From contig OU744446.1 of assembly GCA_916610825.1 (NCBI GenBank), forward strand, positions 3,791,001-3,855,000: a stretch of 64,000 nt of DNA. Reading direction: 5' to 3'. A program made the translations under genes and the position numbers. The notes under the pieces are model-generated. The model was not told where the DNA came from. It was given only the letters and a program-made list of their open reading frames with translations, and did not search any database. This stretch comes from Haliclystus octoradiatus (taxonomy: Eukaryota; Cnidaria; Staurozoa; Stauromedusae; Haliclystidae). This document shows positions 36,354 through 48,069 of this stretch, one piece after another (the stretch's first letter is position 1; each line of letters opens with the position of its first letter).

Positions 36354-38499
36354 ATTATGTAGCATAATTATGCACGAACACGTCATAAGCAGAACGCACA
36401 AATAACGCACAGCTTATCTAGTAAATAGAGGTGATCTAAGTACATATAATGAAGGGGATACCATATAGGCGCTATACGGGGATGTGCCATTATATTGGGG
36501 TATCATTTTGGAACCATGCTGATAATTTGGGGTATAAAATTTCCAATTTTAGATTTCTGCAGCAAAGTTTCCGGTTTCAATCTGTGAAAACCGTAAATTT
36601 TCCCGCTATCAGGTGCCTGGACCACTTCCGTGAGGTTCCAAAATGGCATTTTTCATGAAAAATGCCAGGAAATGACAATTTTAGGGGTACTAGCGGGATA
36701 TTCACAATGGCACATCCCCGTGAAAAGGGCATTGAAGTACCCCCGGGTTTCGGGACAGCAATTAGGATACTGGGCTTAGGATAATTCACTTTTAGGATAC
36801 TTTTAGGATGTATTGTACTTCCATTGTATTAAAATCTTGTGGAAATTGTTTTTGGGTTATAATCATGCAAGTCACACTTTGGTAAAGCTGAATTGCATTC
36901 CAATTTGTTTGTTTATATGCATATTTATTTTCTAATTCAGCTGCGTGACTGCTTTCATTTGACATAATTTAATAAAAAATGTTCGAACTTTGTACAGCAT
37001 AGACCGAATCTGATTGGTCAAGAAATTTTTATAAATATTTGCAGAGCATGCAAAAATCATATTTCTACCGAATCCTCAAATTGAAACTCAAAACGAATTA
37101 ATATGCTATTTTATGAACATATACATTCAAACTGTTCCTGGTGTCAAACTCTCATAAGACCGGAGACTACATCACGGAAGACAACGAAATATGCGCTAAT
37201 TGATAGGATAATAGTCAAATTCATCAATTTGATTCGAGAACACAATTCGGAAATACATTTCCAGATCTTCATCATACCTGCAATATTCTTGTGCTATATT
37301 TTATAATCCCGATCAGAATAGGGTACTCACTTGATGTTTTGATAAACTCAAGGCTGGGTCGATCCTTGGGGGATTTCAACGACGGCACACATTCGAAAAA
37401 AGCACAGTGCACAGTAGATGTGCACAACCGAGCAGATATGATCGGATCTGAAATCCGGCTGCTCTGCCATCTGGCCCAATCACCCAAACTCCCCATTTAC
37501 GAACAGGACTCATTAGAGGTAATACACACCGCTGTTACGCATGTTGTTTGTAACTTTGATTGTCTCACTATTGTATCCAGTAATTTCAGTAGAAACCAGA
37601 GACATTTGATTCATACGTAGACTTGACGGCTTATGTTGATCCACTGAAAATCGGTTTATGCATGGTGAGAAACTGCTCTCGAGAGCACGTTTATGGCAGA
37701 AACTGTCAATTGCAATCCAAACATCCTGAAAAATATTTTGTGGTTTTATTTTTATGCAATACTATGAATTACTTACCTGCGTTGCAGTTGAATAAGTAGA
37801 TTTTATTTCGTTTTAGAACATAACAAGGATTTGCTACGATGTTTTCTTGCAATTTGAATGGTTAACGCCAATATCGCCATTTCCCCATAACCGAACTTGA
37901 TCCAGTCGATTTCAAGATGTTTATGAAAATACGAAACCACCGATAGTTATTTAAACATGGCATTAACTAGCACGTGATAAAAAGCAAATATATTGTAAAT
38001 AAGTAAATAAATAAATAATTTGTATAGTCATTTGCAATTTCATTGAGTTACTGTGTTATGCAGTTTCTCAGTTGTTCAAAATAAATCAAATGGCTTGCAG
38101 GAGAAATATCAAAGCCAGTAAACAAATCTGTTAAAGTGTATCGAGTTATTTTGCACAATTTAACAATTCAAAAACAACTTAATTGCCTAACTTTTGCTGA
38201 ATTGATAACTGTGGAAACATAACATAACATTAATTTCTTAATATATCCCCTCGTCCTTTAATGACCAATTTTCACAACCTCCTAGCTATAGGTATAGAAA
38301 CTAAATTCCTGGCATAGAAAGGAAAGCTCTCAATAAACTACCAAAGTCAAAGCATAAACAAAAATTTCAGGAATGCCTCCTCAACAATAATGATCCACAT
38401 AAATATCTTGAGTAGCTGCTAAACTTGCCAGTGGGAAGCATTCTTTGATCTCATCTTTTGCAGTAGGGTGGAGTAAAGAGAAAATTGCCAAGTAGGGTG
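36354..38499. other. Intergenic region, no supported gene
   Basis: A GC-richer block at about 36,450-36,760 holds several short G and C runs (GGGGATGTGCCATT and its inverted partner AATGGCACATCCCC near 36,707-36,720), which suggests a weak inverted repeat of about 270 bases. An open frame at 37,291-37,620 has no recognisable feature. Confidence 0.4.
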
Positions 38500-39349
38500 A
38501 ATTTTTACTCCAAACATCAAACTTTTCCTTACATAACGCGAGTAAGATCACAGTCTCGCCAAAAGATTCTCCTGAAATCGATAATGTTCAGTGTTTATCG
38601 ATGTACGGCAGAACATCTTATAGATATCTCCCATTAATGCAATCTCATGAACCCTCATGAAATCGAAATCTTAAAAACAATTTCGTTAAATCTGGCTGTA
38701 ATACTGGACCAGATAACAAACAATCCTTCAAAGAAATGCCATTGATATCCTTTGCACTTGCATTGAAACTACTCTAGTTTTAGTTGTCAAACTATCAAGT
38801 TTCTCCATCGGATGATGTGGTACAAAATGTTGAGATCCTTTGTCAAACCTCTCCCTCTCTTCTGAAGTCACTGGACGAGCAAATCCCAATCGTTCATAAT
38901 CATTCATACAACTTCGATATGCTTCTTTCTTTTCTTTATCTTTATCCAGACGCCTTCCAATCGACACTAGTTGTTTCTTTGCATTTTGATAATTATTACA
39001 TATAGCATATGTTCACCCTCTTGAAATGGTAACGATACCGAATAAAGATTATATTGTCGTAACGAATAGACTCAAATATTGAAACAGCTTTTCGTTTGTA
39101 TAAAGTATAATGTTAACTAGTGTCCTTGTTTCCTATTGCTTCAAGATTCCAAAAATTTTTCACCTCTTTTTCGAGTTTGGTATGCGGTTTACCCACAAAT
39201 AAACACGATGATTTTGATATCTTTCCAACGGAAGAAATTGAGCCAATTAATACATAACTAAATATAATTTGCAATGCTCCGGGTAGTGAATCATCAGTTG
39301 GATGGCGTATTATTTCACTGCATACCAATGCGTAAGGCGCAGTCACCAC
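38500..39349 (-). pseudogene. BEL/Pao B polymerase start, broken
   Basis: 39,113-39,349 ends in EVKNFWNLEAIGN, the linker before polymerase. 38,728-38,967 carries YERLGFARPVTSEE, HFVPHHPMEKLDS and TKTRVV, the conserved entry to Pao reverse transcriptase. Further down, GDIYKMFCRTSIN (about 38,600) matches the next motif but in another frame. No YVDD box follows. Confidence 0.75.
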
Positions 39350-39626
39350 GTGCCAATATCAACACACAACTGGAAGTCTTGGTGAAGCACCAACCACTTC
39401 CAGTACAAACCTTTGCTAAATGTAGCACATTCTTATCCCATGTTAGACTTAACTGAAAGTCCAATTCGTATTTTCAGATGGAATCGTGATAAATAAAAAT
39501 TCAGACATCATATCGCAATTTTCTGATCTTTTTTCCGTTTCTATGACCTTTTTAAATGCATTTGAGCTAAAAAGGGTCTGACTGCAAAATTATTGTCCTT
39601 GTAAAAGCTGTCCTGCTGTGATTCTT

Positions 39627-40210
39627 CTATTGTTTGATCAGTTCAAAACCACCACTGCGCCTTGCGAATTGCAAAAAGAAATCGATACCAATTACATCAC
39701 ATTCGTCCACTTCACATTCGTTATGGGGCAGTTCATCTGCAATACAGATATTCACTAAGTGAGTACAACGTTCCAAATCAATCTCAACAGCATCTAATGG
39801 AGCACAAATCTTTCCAAGTTTAACAATAGAATTGATATGAACTTTCTTACTAGAATAATTCCGAGAAGAAAGTTCGAAGTCAACACGATCATCTTTTAAA
39901 CAAGACACTCTCTCATCAAATCCTGTGATTTCAATTTACTCTGCTTTGCATATATCTAATTCGACTCTCCTAGCTGCCTTTTCTGTGACGATTTTCACTT
40001 TGCACATCGCATCAAATGCTGCTCTAACTTTAGATGATTTTCCTCCATTGTGAATCAATGCAACTGCAGATGGCATAATCTTTGACGTAAATATGGTTCT
40101 ACCTTTGATAGACAAACAACGACTTTTATAAGTATTAGCTACAATAGTTCACAGCTCTTCAGGTCGACTATCAATATGTAGCAATTCATGATGCGGTTTA
40201 CCACAATCAT
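39627..40210 (-). pseudogene. BEL/Pao B zinc-knuckle and protease region, broken
   Basis: About 40,170-40,210 reads DCGKPHHELLHID, the end of a BEL-type cysteine-histidine cluster. After a stop comes KVRAAFDAMCKVKIVTEKAA, laid out like the protease active site but with D-A-M in place of D-S-G. 39,627-39,908 ends in ADELP...DVIGIDFFLQF, the usual end of the DUF1758-like domain. Stops interrupt it. Confidence 0.65.
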
Positions 40211-40275
40211 TTTGTTGCGACAGTCCTTTTGCTTTTGTAAAATACCACACTTGTCCTTTATATCTAATTTACAAA

Positions 40276-41067
40276 TTAAAAACAAATTTCCAAGTCATAA
40301 TTAGTCATCCCACAATGAATACGATCTTGCAATTCCTCTATTTTGGCTGGTTTCCGTTGTAAGTGCTTGGGCAGAATATACATTGCATCTTTCTGATCGT
40401 CAGGTTGTCTAATAACTCTTTTCACAGCTTTGTCTTGGTTCCAGTCAATCGTTTCTCCTGAACTTACTTCTCTTGAAAACCAATCACAAAATATTTTCCA
40501 AGTTGGGAATTCTTTCTTCACACTTTGTAATTATTTCCTTGTCCCACTCTGCCTTCTAAAATCCGCTGGTGACTTTATTTATAGTATGGAAATTAATAAT
40601 GCATGTAGCGGGTTCTAAATCTTGTCCGCGTATGATTCCAATAGATGCATTTTCCCTAAAGTTAAATCAATGTTTGTCCTCGATTGCTTGGAGTCAGAGC
40701 TTGTTGATATTGTTGAATATCAATAATAGACTTCACAATAGACCTGAAAATCTGCCTAGGCATTCCATAACGTACTTTTACATGTTCCAGTGAAGCATAA
40801 TATGTTTCAACTAACGTAGAAAATCCATCCAGACATCTAGATGCCGTACCCTTCAATGACTGCCAAAGATACCGATACTTGTAAAAGAGGGACATCTTTG
40901 GGTTACTATGCACCACTGCATCAAATGATTCCCAACAATACAGGAAATAAATAATGTCTCCGTTAAATTCAGGGGCTAAAATACGATTTTGTAGACAATC
41001 TGCTCTCTTCTCTTCTTCTTCTTCTTCTTGGCATATTTTTGACATTTATTTTCTTTTTTCAAACACA
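40276..41067 (-). pseudogene. BEL/Pao B gag, C-terminal part
   Basis: 40,662-41,045 encodes an EEEEEEK run, then APEFNGDIIYFLYCWESFDA and YRYLWQSLKGTASRCLDGFS and VRYGMP. This is the DUF1759-type gag domain (F.GD...F...F; L.G.A; RYG). 40,276-40,521 continues it (EEFPTWK-type spacing, DRIHCGMTN) in another frame. The upstream end abuts the left end of the P-like element. Confidence 0.78.
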
Positions 41068-41147
41068 ATTTCACCATAATCACTAGATAGTCTGGAAGCG
41101 CTAACAATAGGTATTTTTCGAACCATTGTCCATCTGGTTTTGCTCCG

Positions 41148-42488
41148 ATGAGGTTGAACCACTGGGTTACCAGACCTCCCAGACTGCATGGAAGTATTTC
41201 AACGATGGCGTTTCGAGGTGGAGTTGATTGTATTTCTGGCTCTGATTTGGATGTATTCTTTGATATATTCGAGCAAAATTTACTAGAAGATAGCGATTCA
41301 ATGGATCAACTTGCTGCTGATTCTTTGAAAAGGTAAGTTTTGTGTTATTTTGTCAATTACATCCTTCAATTAACGATGTATTTTGATCATTTAACAAGGT
41401 TGGATTGCGTGTTTTTGCCAATATGCAAAATTAATAATTACTACTTCATGTGAAGTTGGAATGATGTCGTCATTACCTCAAAGCAAACCATGTACAACAC
41501 TGTTTGGTTTTTGAAAAATATTCAAGTGATATTTTGCTTTCCTTCTCAGGAAACTACCAATCAGGAACCAATTATCTTGCGATATTTGCTTAGAACATTT
41601 CTTGTCTACGAGAGGACATCGAGGGCATGTCGACTCGACGCATACAGCAGAAAATATAATTTCGTTATCAAATAATGCCTTTATCATGTTTGATAAAATA
41701 AAATGCTCTTTAGAAAGAGCAATAAACAAGATCAAGATGAAATTCATTTGCCATGTTCAGAACTTTTACCCTGACCTGAATATTGTGTCAAAGATGCTGT
41801 TAACGTTTGACGGAGTATTAAAAAATGCAAGGGATCATAAAGTCTTTCTCAGAAAATTTTATTCACTACTAATTCCGCCTACAATGCCACTTATTTCAGA
41901 TCTTAGCTACCACCAGAATATACTTTTACTTGCTAATTGTTTTATAAATATTTCTGGCAGCGATATAATTCAGTTGGCTCAAGTGAAGCTCTTGTTTTGA
42001 CCGACAGACAAATATCGTCGTTAGAGTACTTGGTAGGACATTGTTGTCATAAAATTTATTGCAAATTCAGGAAGCAAAATAAGCACAAGGATTGGCTAGA
42101 ATATTTAACGAAATGGAAAACTGACAATAAGCAACAGCTAAATGATGCTAAAGACAGGGATGGCCTATGGAAGATGAACCAAAATAAAATAAATATCTTT
42201 ACATCTGTCGAACTCAAATTTCAAACTGATGTTGCAAAGCATGTAAAAAATATTGACCATAATAAAATTATTGCAGAGACAATAATCACGCCATTAGTTG
42301 TAACAAATTTGAAGGAATTAATTCTTGAAGATGACTTTGAACAAGCATGTAACCTAATAGATCAATTGTTGGGGCTGTATACTAGAATCCGTTGCCACTC
42401 GTATAGCAAAGACATCAAGCAAAAATCGCTTGCTACAAAAAAAGGTTCATTAAGTACAACATTAAATAATCAAATTTGTTGCATTTAA
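41148..42488 (+). pseudogene. Unrecognised second gene of the P-like transposon
   Basis: Exon 1 is 41,148-41,332 (donor AAAAG|GTAAGT; the ATG at 41,205 is an alternative start). Exon 2 starts at 41,550 (acceptor TTCTCAG). The frame runs to 42,000, but the homologous-looking remainder continues in the next frame to 42,488, so one small indel lies near 41,970-42,000. Seen: an acidic N terminus, a CDICLEHF...HRGHVDSTH zinc-finger-like cluster, a helical middle, then LTDRQISSLEYLVGHCCHKI, NDAKDRDGLWKMN and LYTRIRCHSYSKDIKQK. I recall uncharacterised invertebrate proteins with similar AKDRGGLW and R.R..SY.KD patterns, unverified. Its position inside the transposon's inverted ends suggests a role in transposition. 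No catalytic motif is seen. Confidence 0.6.
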
Positions 42489-42649
42489 TACTGCATAAAA
42501 TTTTCTAAATTTATTGTATATCTACTATAGTTTGACAAGTGTTATTATATGGCATTTAATGATACTGATCATATTTGTCATTATCTTTGTTTAGTTACTT
42601 ATTGATTATGCAATTATATTATACTATTCGACATCGACATTCATTTATA

Positions 42650-45600
42650 TTATTCATCATTGTTACTATCTTTTGAAACATTTCCAGCAATAGGCGCCAC
42701 GGTGTACTGCGTTTTGATGATGTTATCATGATATCCTGATTTGAAAACAGTTGGGTTTTCTTGGCTTCTTCCTATCGCTCGCTGCTTTCCAAAATGCCTT
42801 TCTATGTCAACTTGGCAAAATTTCTCACTCAATACGTATTTTACCCCGTTGTTGAAAGATATAGGGTCAATGAATACACTGTAATCTGTAAGCCATGATG
42901 TATCTGGGTAGAGATAAGCATTTTTTCCTGTCAGCTTCTTGAAAACTTCCCTCGCTACAGTGGGTGACGAGTAAGGTGCTAGTTGAGGTTTTCTTTTCAC
43001 AACATACTCTTGTTTATTTCTCACATTTAAGGCATCAAAGAAGCTGTCCATCATTCTGACATAGGTTGCTGTTGCAAGAGATTCATCTGACCCAAATGAT
43101 GCCAATACCTCTGCAACACTTGTAATTAAAACCTGGACAGCTAGACTAACATTCATTTTGGAGTATGGAGTAAGGAAAATGTGCTGATGTGTGAGTTTTG
43201 GCAATAGCTTGAGTCCACATTCCAAGTCTTCATTGTAAATACTGCTAATATGGTACCACAGAAGATATTTGCCATCATTCCACATTAATCGTGATGCTGT
43301 GCCAGACTGGTACAAAAAATTATGTGATGTCTTTATCAAATGTGGTGCACCAAATAGATGAATGAATTTGGAGAGAAAATATTTTGGGCTTTGTGGACAA
43401 CAATGTTTGTGCTGGAGCCTTCCATATAGCCATGAAGGTTGAAGAAATTGCGATTTGAAGAGGCTCCATCACCAACAGCTGCTACAACTCTCAATGCACA
43501 CGACATTTCTAAAATTCCTACTCCTTTCCAGAACAATGAAAATAGCTGAATTCCAGTAACACCAGCAGTAGCAAATGTAGCGAAACTGTAAGACAAAGGA
43601 TTGACAATACTTTTAACCAAGAAGACTAGTATATGGGTTGCAAGTTGGTCGTTTGCTTTCACAAGGTTATCAGTTACGTCAGCATCACCAAGTTCAACAA
43701 ATCCTATCAGCTCTCCTGAATGTTTATCCCACACGAGATCTTCTTGTACTTTCATTTCATCAAATGCAATAATTATAAAACGCTCACAGTCTGCAAAGTG
43801 CTCCGTCTTGAGCTTAAGGTCATCTACAGCCATTGGATTTAAACCTCTCATGGGTTTGATAACATTTCTATAACTCCGCAACGTCCGTTGACTCGGGAAA
43901 ATCAAAATGCCCCTGCCATCTTTTTCATTGCAGCGTAACTCTTTATAGGCAGCTTCTGACTTTGCAGCTAAGCAGAATTTAATTATTTGAGGATGATACC
44001 TAATTTGTGATTTATTTTCATGTATATATTTTGTTGTTCTTCCCAAAATATTTTTATGAAAGGTGGGACATTTTTAACGTTTGAATAAATGTTTTGCAAA
44101 TCAGATGCTGTGTCGTTACTAACAGATTTACACATAGTTTTCAGCTCAAATTGTATCTCAACTATTTGCTCTTTAAGTTGATGACATTCAAGTCTCTGAG
44201 CTTGTAGCGCTAATTTTAACCTTACACTTGATGTTGCAGACACTGGAGCAGTTTTGCTTGCAGGTGTTTGTTGATGTTTTCTTTTTGATTCAGTGCCTTC
44301 CCTTGTGTTTTTTGGTGCCGTTTGCACTGAGCGCATATGTCTTCTCCATCAGTAAGTAAAACGTCACATTTTTCATCTCTGTTGAATTCTAACTGTTTGC
44401 ATTTTTCATTAGTAATCTTCTGCTTGATTTCAGGTATCTTGTAAGGTAAAACATGATTTTGATGTTCATAAATTGTTCCTGTACCTTTGCATAACGTACC
44501 ACATTTTATTACCCCAATCAATTTTGATACAGTACAGCTTTTTAATGACGAATTAGTTTCTTTGATTAAACTATTTCCTGAAGGTAGGAGCCAATCATAC
44601 ACTCTTACTTTGAAGTTAAGAAATTCATCGATGCATATTTCAAAGTGTGGTACATGAAATGTGTCACATTCAATAGTTATAAAGGCCACATTTTTAAATC
44701 ACATGAAACAGGAAATTTAGGAAAGATGTTTTGTTCGTTTCACCAGCTCATCAAAGTCACGATAGCTTTGATTATTTTGACTACTTGTACCAATGCAATC
44801 ATTGGCTAATTCTCTTATCTCAATGTAAGTAGAGGGACGTTCAGGAGGCACAGCTGTTTGAATGCTCTTTGCGGGTAAGTTAAGTGATGGTATTGATCCT
44901 TCACGTAGAAGTTTACGAGTTCCATCTAAAATGAAAAATATTTCAATAATTCATCTGTTCTAAATGGTATTTACATTGGAGGTGGAATGAACCCTGATCC
45001 AGCCAGATTTTCATTTTTGGACATAACCTAGTTATGGGTCATTGGCCACTGTGGAGCTGGATAGGAACAGGATCCAAACTACATTTTTGATGATTTAATT
45101 ATTTTGATAATTATGTCTGTCTCCTAAATTATTTGGCATGCTGTGGTAGGGTTTGATTTATTTCGGATCCAATTCAGATCTCTTTATTGTTTTTATGGCG
45201 TGGACAAGCATATTTTTTCCATATTTTTCGGATCCAGATTATCTAGAAAAAGATCGAACACCCTTCAATAACTCTCAAATCAGCTCTAGTGGGAGGTATG
45301 GGGGTATGTAATGGAAATTGTTGTTCTATCCAAAGCATCATCAATAAATATAATATGTTTATAAGCTTATATAAAGACATCAAAATTATGTGTACCTGTA
45401 CGTTTTTATCATATTATGTGAGAGCATTTATTGTAACATACATGTATCGTATTGACTTGGATGATAGTGAATCTCGCAGATCCAAACATGGCCTTCGACA
45501 ATGCGTTTTCGTAATGTTTTATCAACTGTTCGACCCCTCGTAAGTACAATAACTTGTTCTCTCCATTCTCTCAATCGTTTGATCTTTTTATTAGGTATTT

Positions 45601-45682
45601 TGAACAGGGCTATGTGTCGGTACTTATCACTGTAGCAAGTACCGCAGTTTGGAGTAGTGCAATTCCACCAGGCATAACTCAC
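42650..45682 (-). pseudogene. THAP9/P-element-type transposase, frameshifted
   Basis: Exon 1 (45,442-45,682; donor GTATGT) encodes a THAP zinc finger: NCTTPNC, then FKIPNKK, W, and VWICEIHYHP, the C2CH pattern. The next exon starts at 44,926 (RKLLREGSIPSLNLP). Then come DEFLNFKVRVYDWLLP (44,222-44,689), a leucine-rich coiled coil ending PPFIKIFWEEQQ (43,983-44,336), and the catalytic RNase H-like region (43,336-44,046) with FDEMKVQEDLVWDKHSGEL, IGFVELGD and AAVGDGASSNRNFF. The C-terminal part (42,650-43,339) has LKLLPKLTHQHIFLTPYSK and SEKFCQVDIERHFGKQRA. These are P-element/THAP9 family blocks in the right order. Frame changes near 44,710, 44,300, 44,020 and 43,345 mean the present copy cannot make the full protein unless some are unseen introns. 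Confidence 0.85.
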
Positions 45683-46074
45683 TGTGCAATTATTCTAAAA
45701 AACACAATATTGTACCGGCAATTAGAAACGAACAACATTATGTCGTAATACTATAATGTCACAGACATCATAAACGATCAGAGACAGCAGTAAATACCCC
45801 GTAAAGACACACAAAAAAACAACAACATGTAATTTGTAATTTATTGTTTTCATTGTTGATCCAAGCTATGCTAGAATCCTTAAACCATTATTAATCTGAA
45901 GCATAGGTAAGTTTTAATATGTTAAAATGATGATTTGTTAACGTTTTTAACTGTACTGTGTCAATTGCATACAGTCTGTGGAGCTTGGTGACGAGTGTTA
46001 GGTGGTATAATAACCTTTAACAAAAGCCTATTATTCGCTTCCAGACTATCTTATTCTAGTGACTATGATTTCAC

Positions 46075-46790
46075 TCGAGTTAGCGTGTTCATCAATGACA
46101 CATTCTATCTCAATTGCATCCAAATATATCCGTTTATCGCCAATTAAATCATTCAATATTTCTTCGGAATGTCCCTTCTAATAATGCCACGTGATTCCCT
46201 TTGCTTTTCAAGCTTAAATTAACTCGTTCTATCTTCTTCTTTAGATCTTCAAAAAGCCAATTGAAACAATTGATGATTAAGTTGGGATCTTCCACGACAG
46301 TACTGTCGAGGCAGAAAGGGCTAGATGATCGCTGTCTCGCTAATTGCTTTTAACAGTCTTTTCTTGTTGCTGTTGGTGCAGTCTCTCTTCACGTTTGTAT
46401 TTACTTGTTGCTGTTGCTGCATCATTTGCATCATCATTTGTATCATCGATGACGTTTCAGGGTTTATAGCTACGTTATTATACTGACTTCAATTGCATCA
46501 GTTTCATCATTTTCATCAGAAGGACGGGCTTCTTATATGCGTTTAATTAGTTCTGCCCTTGTACCAGCATCAGTAATACCAAGCTCAATACATGCTGCTT
46601 TCAACTCATCTAATTTCAGTTGTTTTCCATTTCTTTCGATTATGGGCAGCATGTTATGTACGCTCCAGTTGTTTAGGTTATCATGTGATATTAATGTGTC
46701 GACTGAGGTATCGCAGGTCAGTGGTGTTTGCATATAAAAAAGAGAGTTCGAAGTCATGGGGGGATTCGCGCTTAGAGCTCGTCGATTCAT
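46075..46790 (-). pseudogene. BEL/Pao B gag N-terminal part with SAP domain
   Basis: The C-terminal part of the 46,533-47,024 frame reads LKLDELKAACIELGI and TRAELIKRI. This is a SAP-type helix-extended-loop-helix, a DNA-binding fold of about 35 residues. After a stop, another frame gives IQMMMQMMQQQQQ, and weaker gag-like sequence runs to the right end of the P-like element. Upstream it is fused in frame to BEL/Pao C polymerase sequence. The join lies near 46,790. Confidence 0.6.
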
Positions 46791-47627
46791 CTCCCAACTT
46801 ATTTTTGACTTCCATAAATCCTGAAGCAAAATCTTTGCCCTGATTGTGAATGGTATAGTATTTCCAGGTGGATCATACACTGAGCTTTCAGTTGATAAAA
46901 TTCCTCTCTTTGTTGATGGTTTTGAATTTTCCACAATTCTGAATCCGAATCTATATTTTTCAGCGTCCCATTGTAATCCCAGTGCTCTTTCCTCTGGAAA
47001 ATCTTCTGTGTTGATGTCCAACATTGGCTCTTTCTCCTTTTGGTATCGTTTCCAATACTTGTTTGCTATTACTCATCCATTTTGTTAGAGGAAACCCACC
47101 AGTTTTTATTAATTATGTTAGCTCTTTAGCCATTTGAATAGCTTCTTCTTCGCTCTGTAATGCAACTAAACAATCATCAATACAGAAGTTTTTCCTTACA
47201 CAATTTTTAACTTCTTCGCTGTACTTCGTGTCATCATCAGCAGTTTTATTCAGTGCATAGCTTGCAATTGAAGGTGAAGAAGTTGCGCCAAATATGTGTA
47301 CCAGCATTTGAAAAGCTATTGGAGGTTCATTCAAATCTCCATCTTCCAAACACAGGAACCTGAATGCATCAGTGTTACTTTCTTCTACTCTGACTTGATG
47401 GAACATTGCTGCAATGTCGGCATTTAAAACAATTGGACCAAGTCGGAATCTTGTCAGTACTCCTATCAAATTAATTTGTCATATCTGGTCCTTAGAGTAG
47501 GGATTTGTTTAAAGATACATGATTATACAGTAAATAAATAGTAATGTAGACGGTGTCGCCCTACCGAAGGCACCCGTACCACTCCTCTATTTCTAGATGA
47601 GTGGCTTTTTTCGCTGAGAGCAATGAT

Positions 47628-47704
<77 letters not shown>

Positions 47705-47840
47705 TTATACAGTGCTGCTGTATCAAAGACGATTCTAATTTTGTTCTTGTTAGGATTAATAACTGGGTGATGTGGAAGGTACCAAACTTTCTTCTCTTCA
47801 TTTTGTTGAATTTTTGGTGGAATGTTTTCACAAAATTCAT
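46790..47840 (-). pseudogene. BEL/Pao C reverse transcriptase, interrupted
   Basis: Upstream of the insertion, WYLPHHPV and KIRIVFDTAALYK are seen (about 47,710-47,830). After it, 47,113-47,469 gives LNADIAAMFHQVRVEE, MLVHIFGATSSPSIASYAL and NFCIDDCL (the YVDD position reads CIDD). 46,533-47,024 gives RGILSTESSVYDPPG, the connection motif. The segments lie in different frames. Confidence 0.85.
47531..47700 (+). mobile_element. Poly(A) retroposon, copy 2, in BEL/Pao C polymerase
   Basis: The body at 47,531-47,637 matches 890-1,035 in inverse orientation. It ends in T8 followed by about 63 A residues (47,638-47,700). TTATACAGT flanks both sides (about 47,522-47,530 and 47,705-47,713), a target duplication inside a conserved polymerase motif. 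A long pure A tract argues for recent retroposition by a LINE machinery. The parent RNA is not identified. Confidence 0.75.
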
Positions 47841-48069
47841 TCAATAGGTACCCGTCAATTACGTCCTTGTAGTTTGATAATTATATTGGATCAGCTATTA
47901 AACGTTTCCTGAGTGACTTAGGTCTTGCTTCTGCCATGGGCAAATTTTCAGGCAATGGATCCTCAGATTTCCAAGGTAACGCTATTTGATAATGTCTATT
48001 TATCTTTGTGGCAGAATTTTGAATTACAGACATTGCTTTGCAATCCTCAACGGAATATTATATAACGCC

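Larger units (their letters stand above)
41075..46067. mobile_element. P-element-like (THAP) DNA transposon with two convergent genes
   Basis: The bounds are an imperfect inverted repeat. 41,075-41,111 starts CATAATCACTAGATAGTCTG and continues GAAGCG...CAATAGG. 46,027-46,067 is its complement, with an extra 6 bases (CTTATT). Directly outside lies ATTTCAC on both sides (41,068-41,074 and 46,068-46,074), a 7-bp match close to the 8 bp known for P elements. Inside, a plus-strand gene (41,148-42,488) and a minus-strand THAP transposase (42,650-45,682) converge tail to tail with about 160 bases between. Both genes carry frameshifts, so the copy is probably dead. It is inserted in BEL/Pao B gag. 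Confidence 0.85.
38500..46790 (-). mobile_element. BEL/Pao retrotransposon B, split by a P-like element
   Basis: Minus-strand relic. The gag N-terminal part (46,075-46,790) and gag C-terminal part (40,276-41,067) are separated by the P-like transposon at 41,075-46,067. Protease and polymerase pieces follow down to about 38,500. Removing the P-like element and one copy of its ATTTCAC target duplication would rejoin the two gag parts, so the insertion order is clear. No LTRs seen. Polymerase past the first motifs, RNase H and integrase are missing. Confidence 0.75.

Noticed and set aside
37291..37620. 110-codon plus-strand frame
   Set aside because: No motif, no splice partner found, and an overlapping open frame on the other strand. 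Likely chance.
47623..47847. Open frames of poly-lysine/poly-phenylalanine
   Set aside because: They are translations of the A tract of the retroposon at 47,531-47,700 and do not encode a protein.
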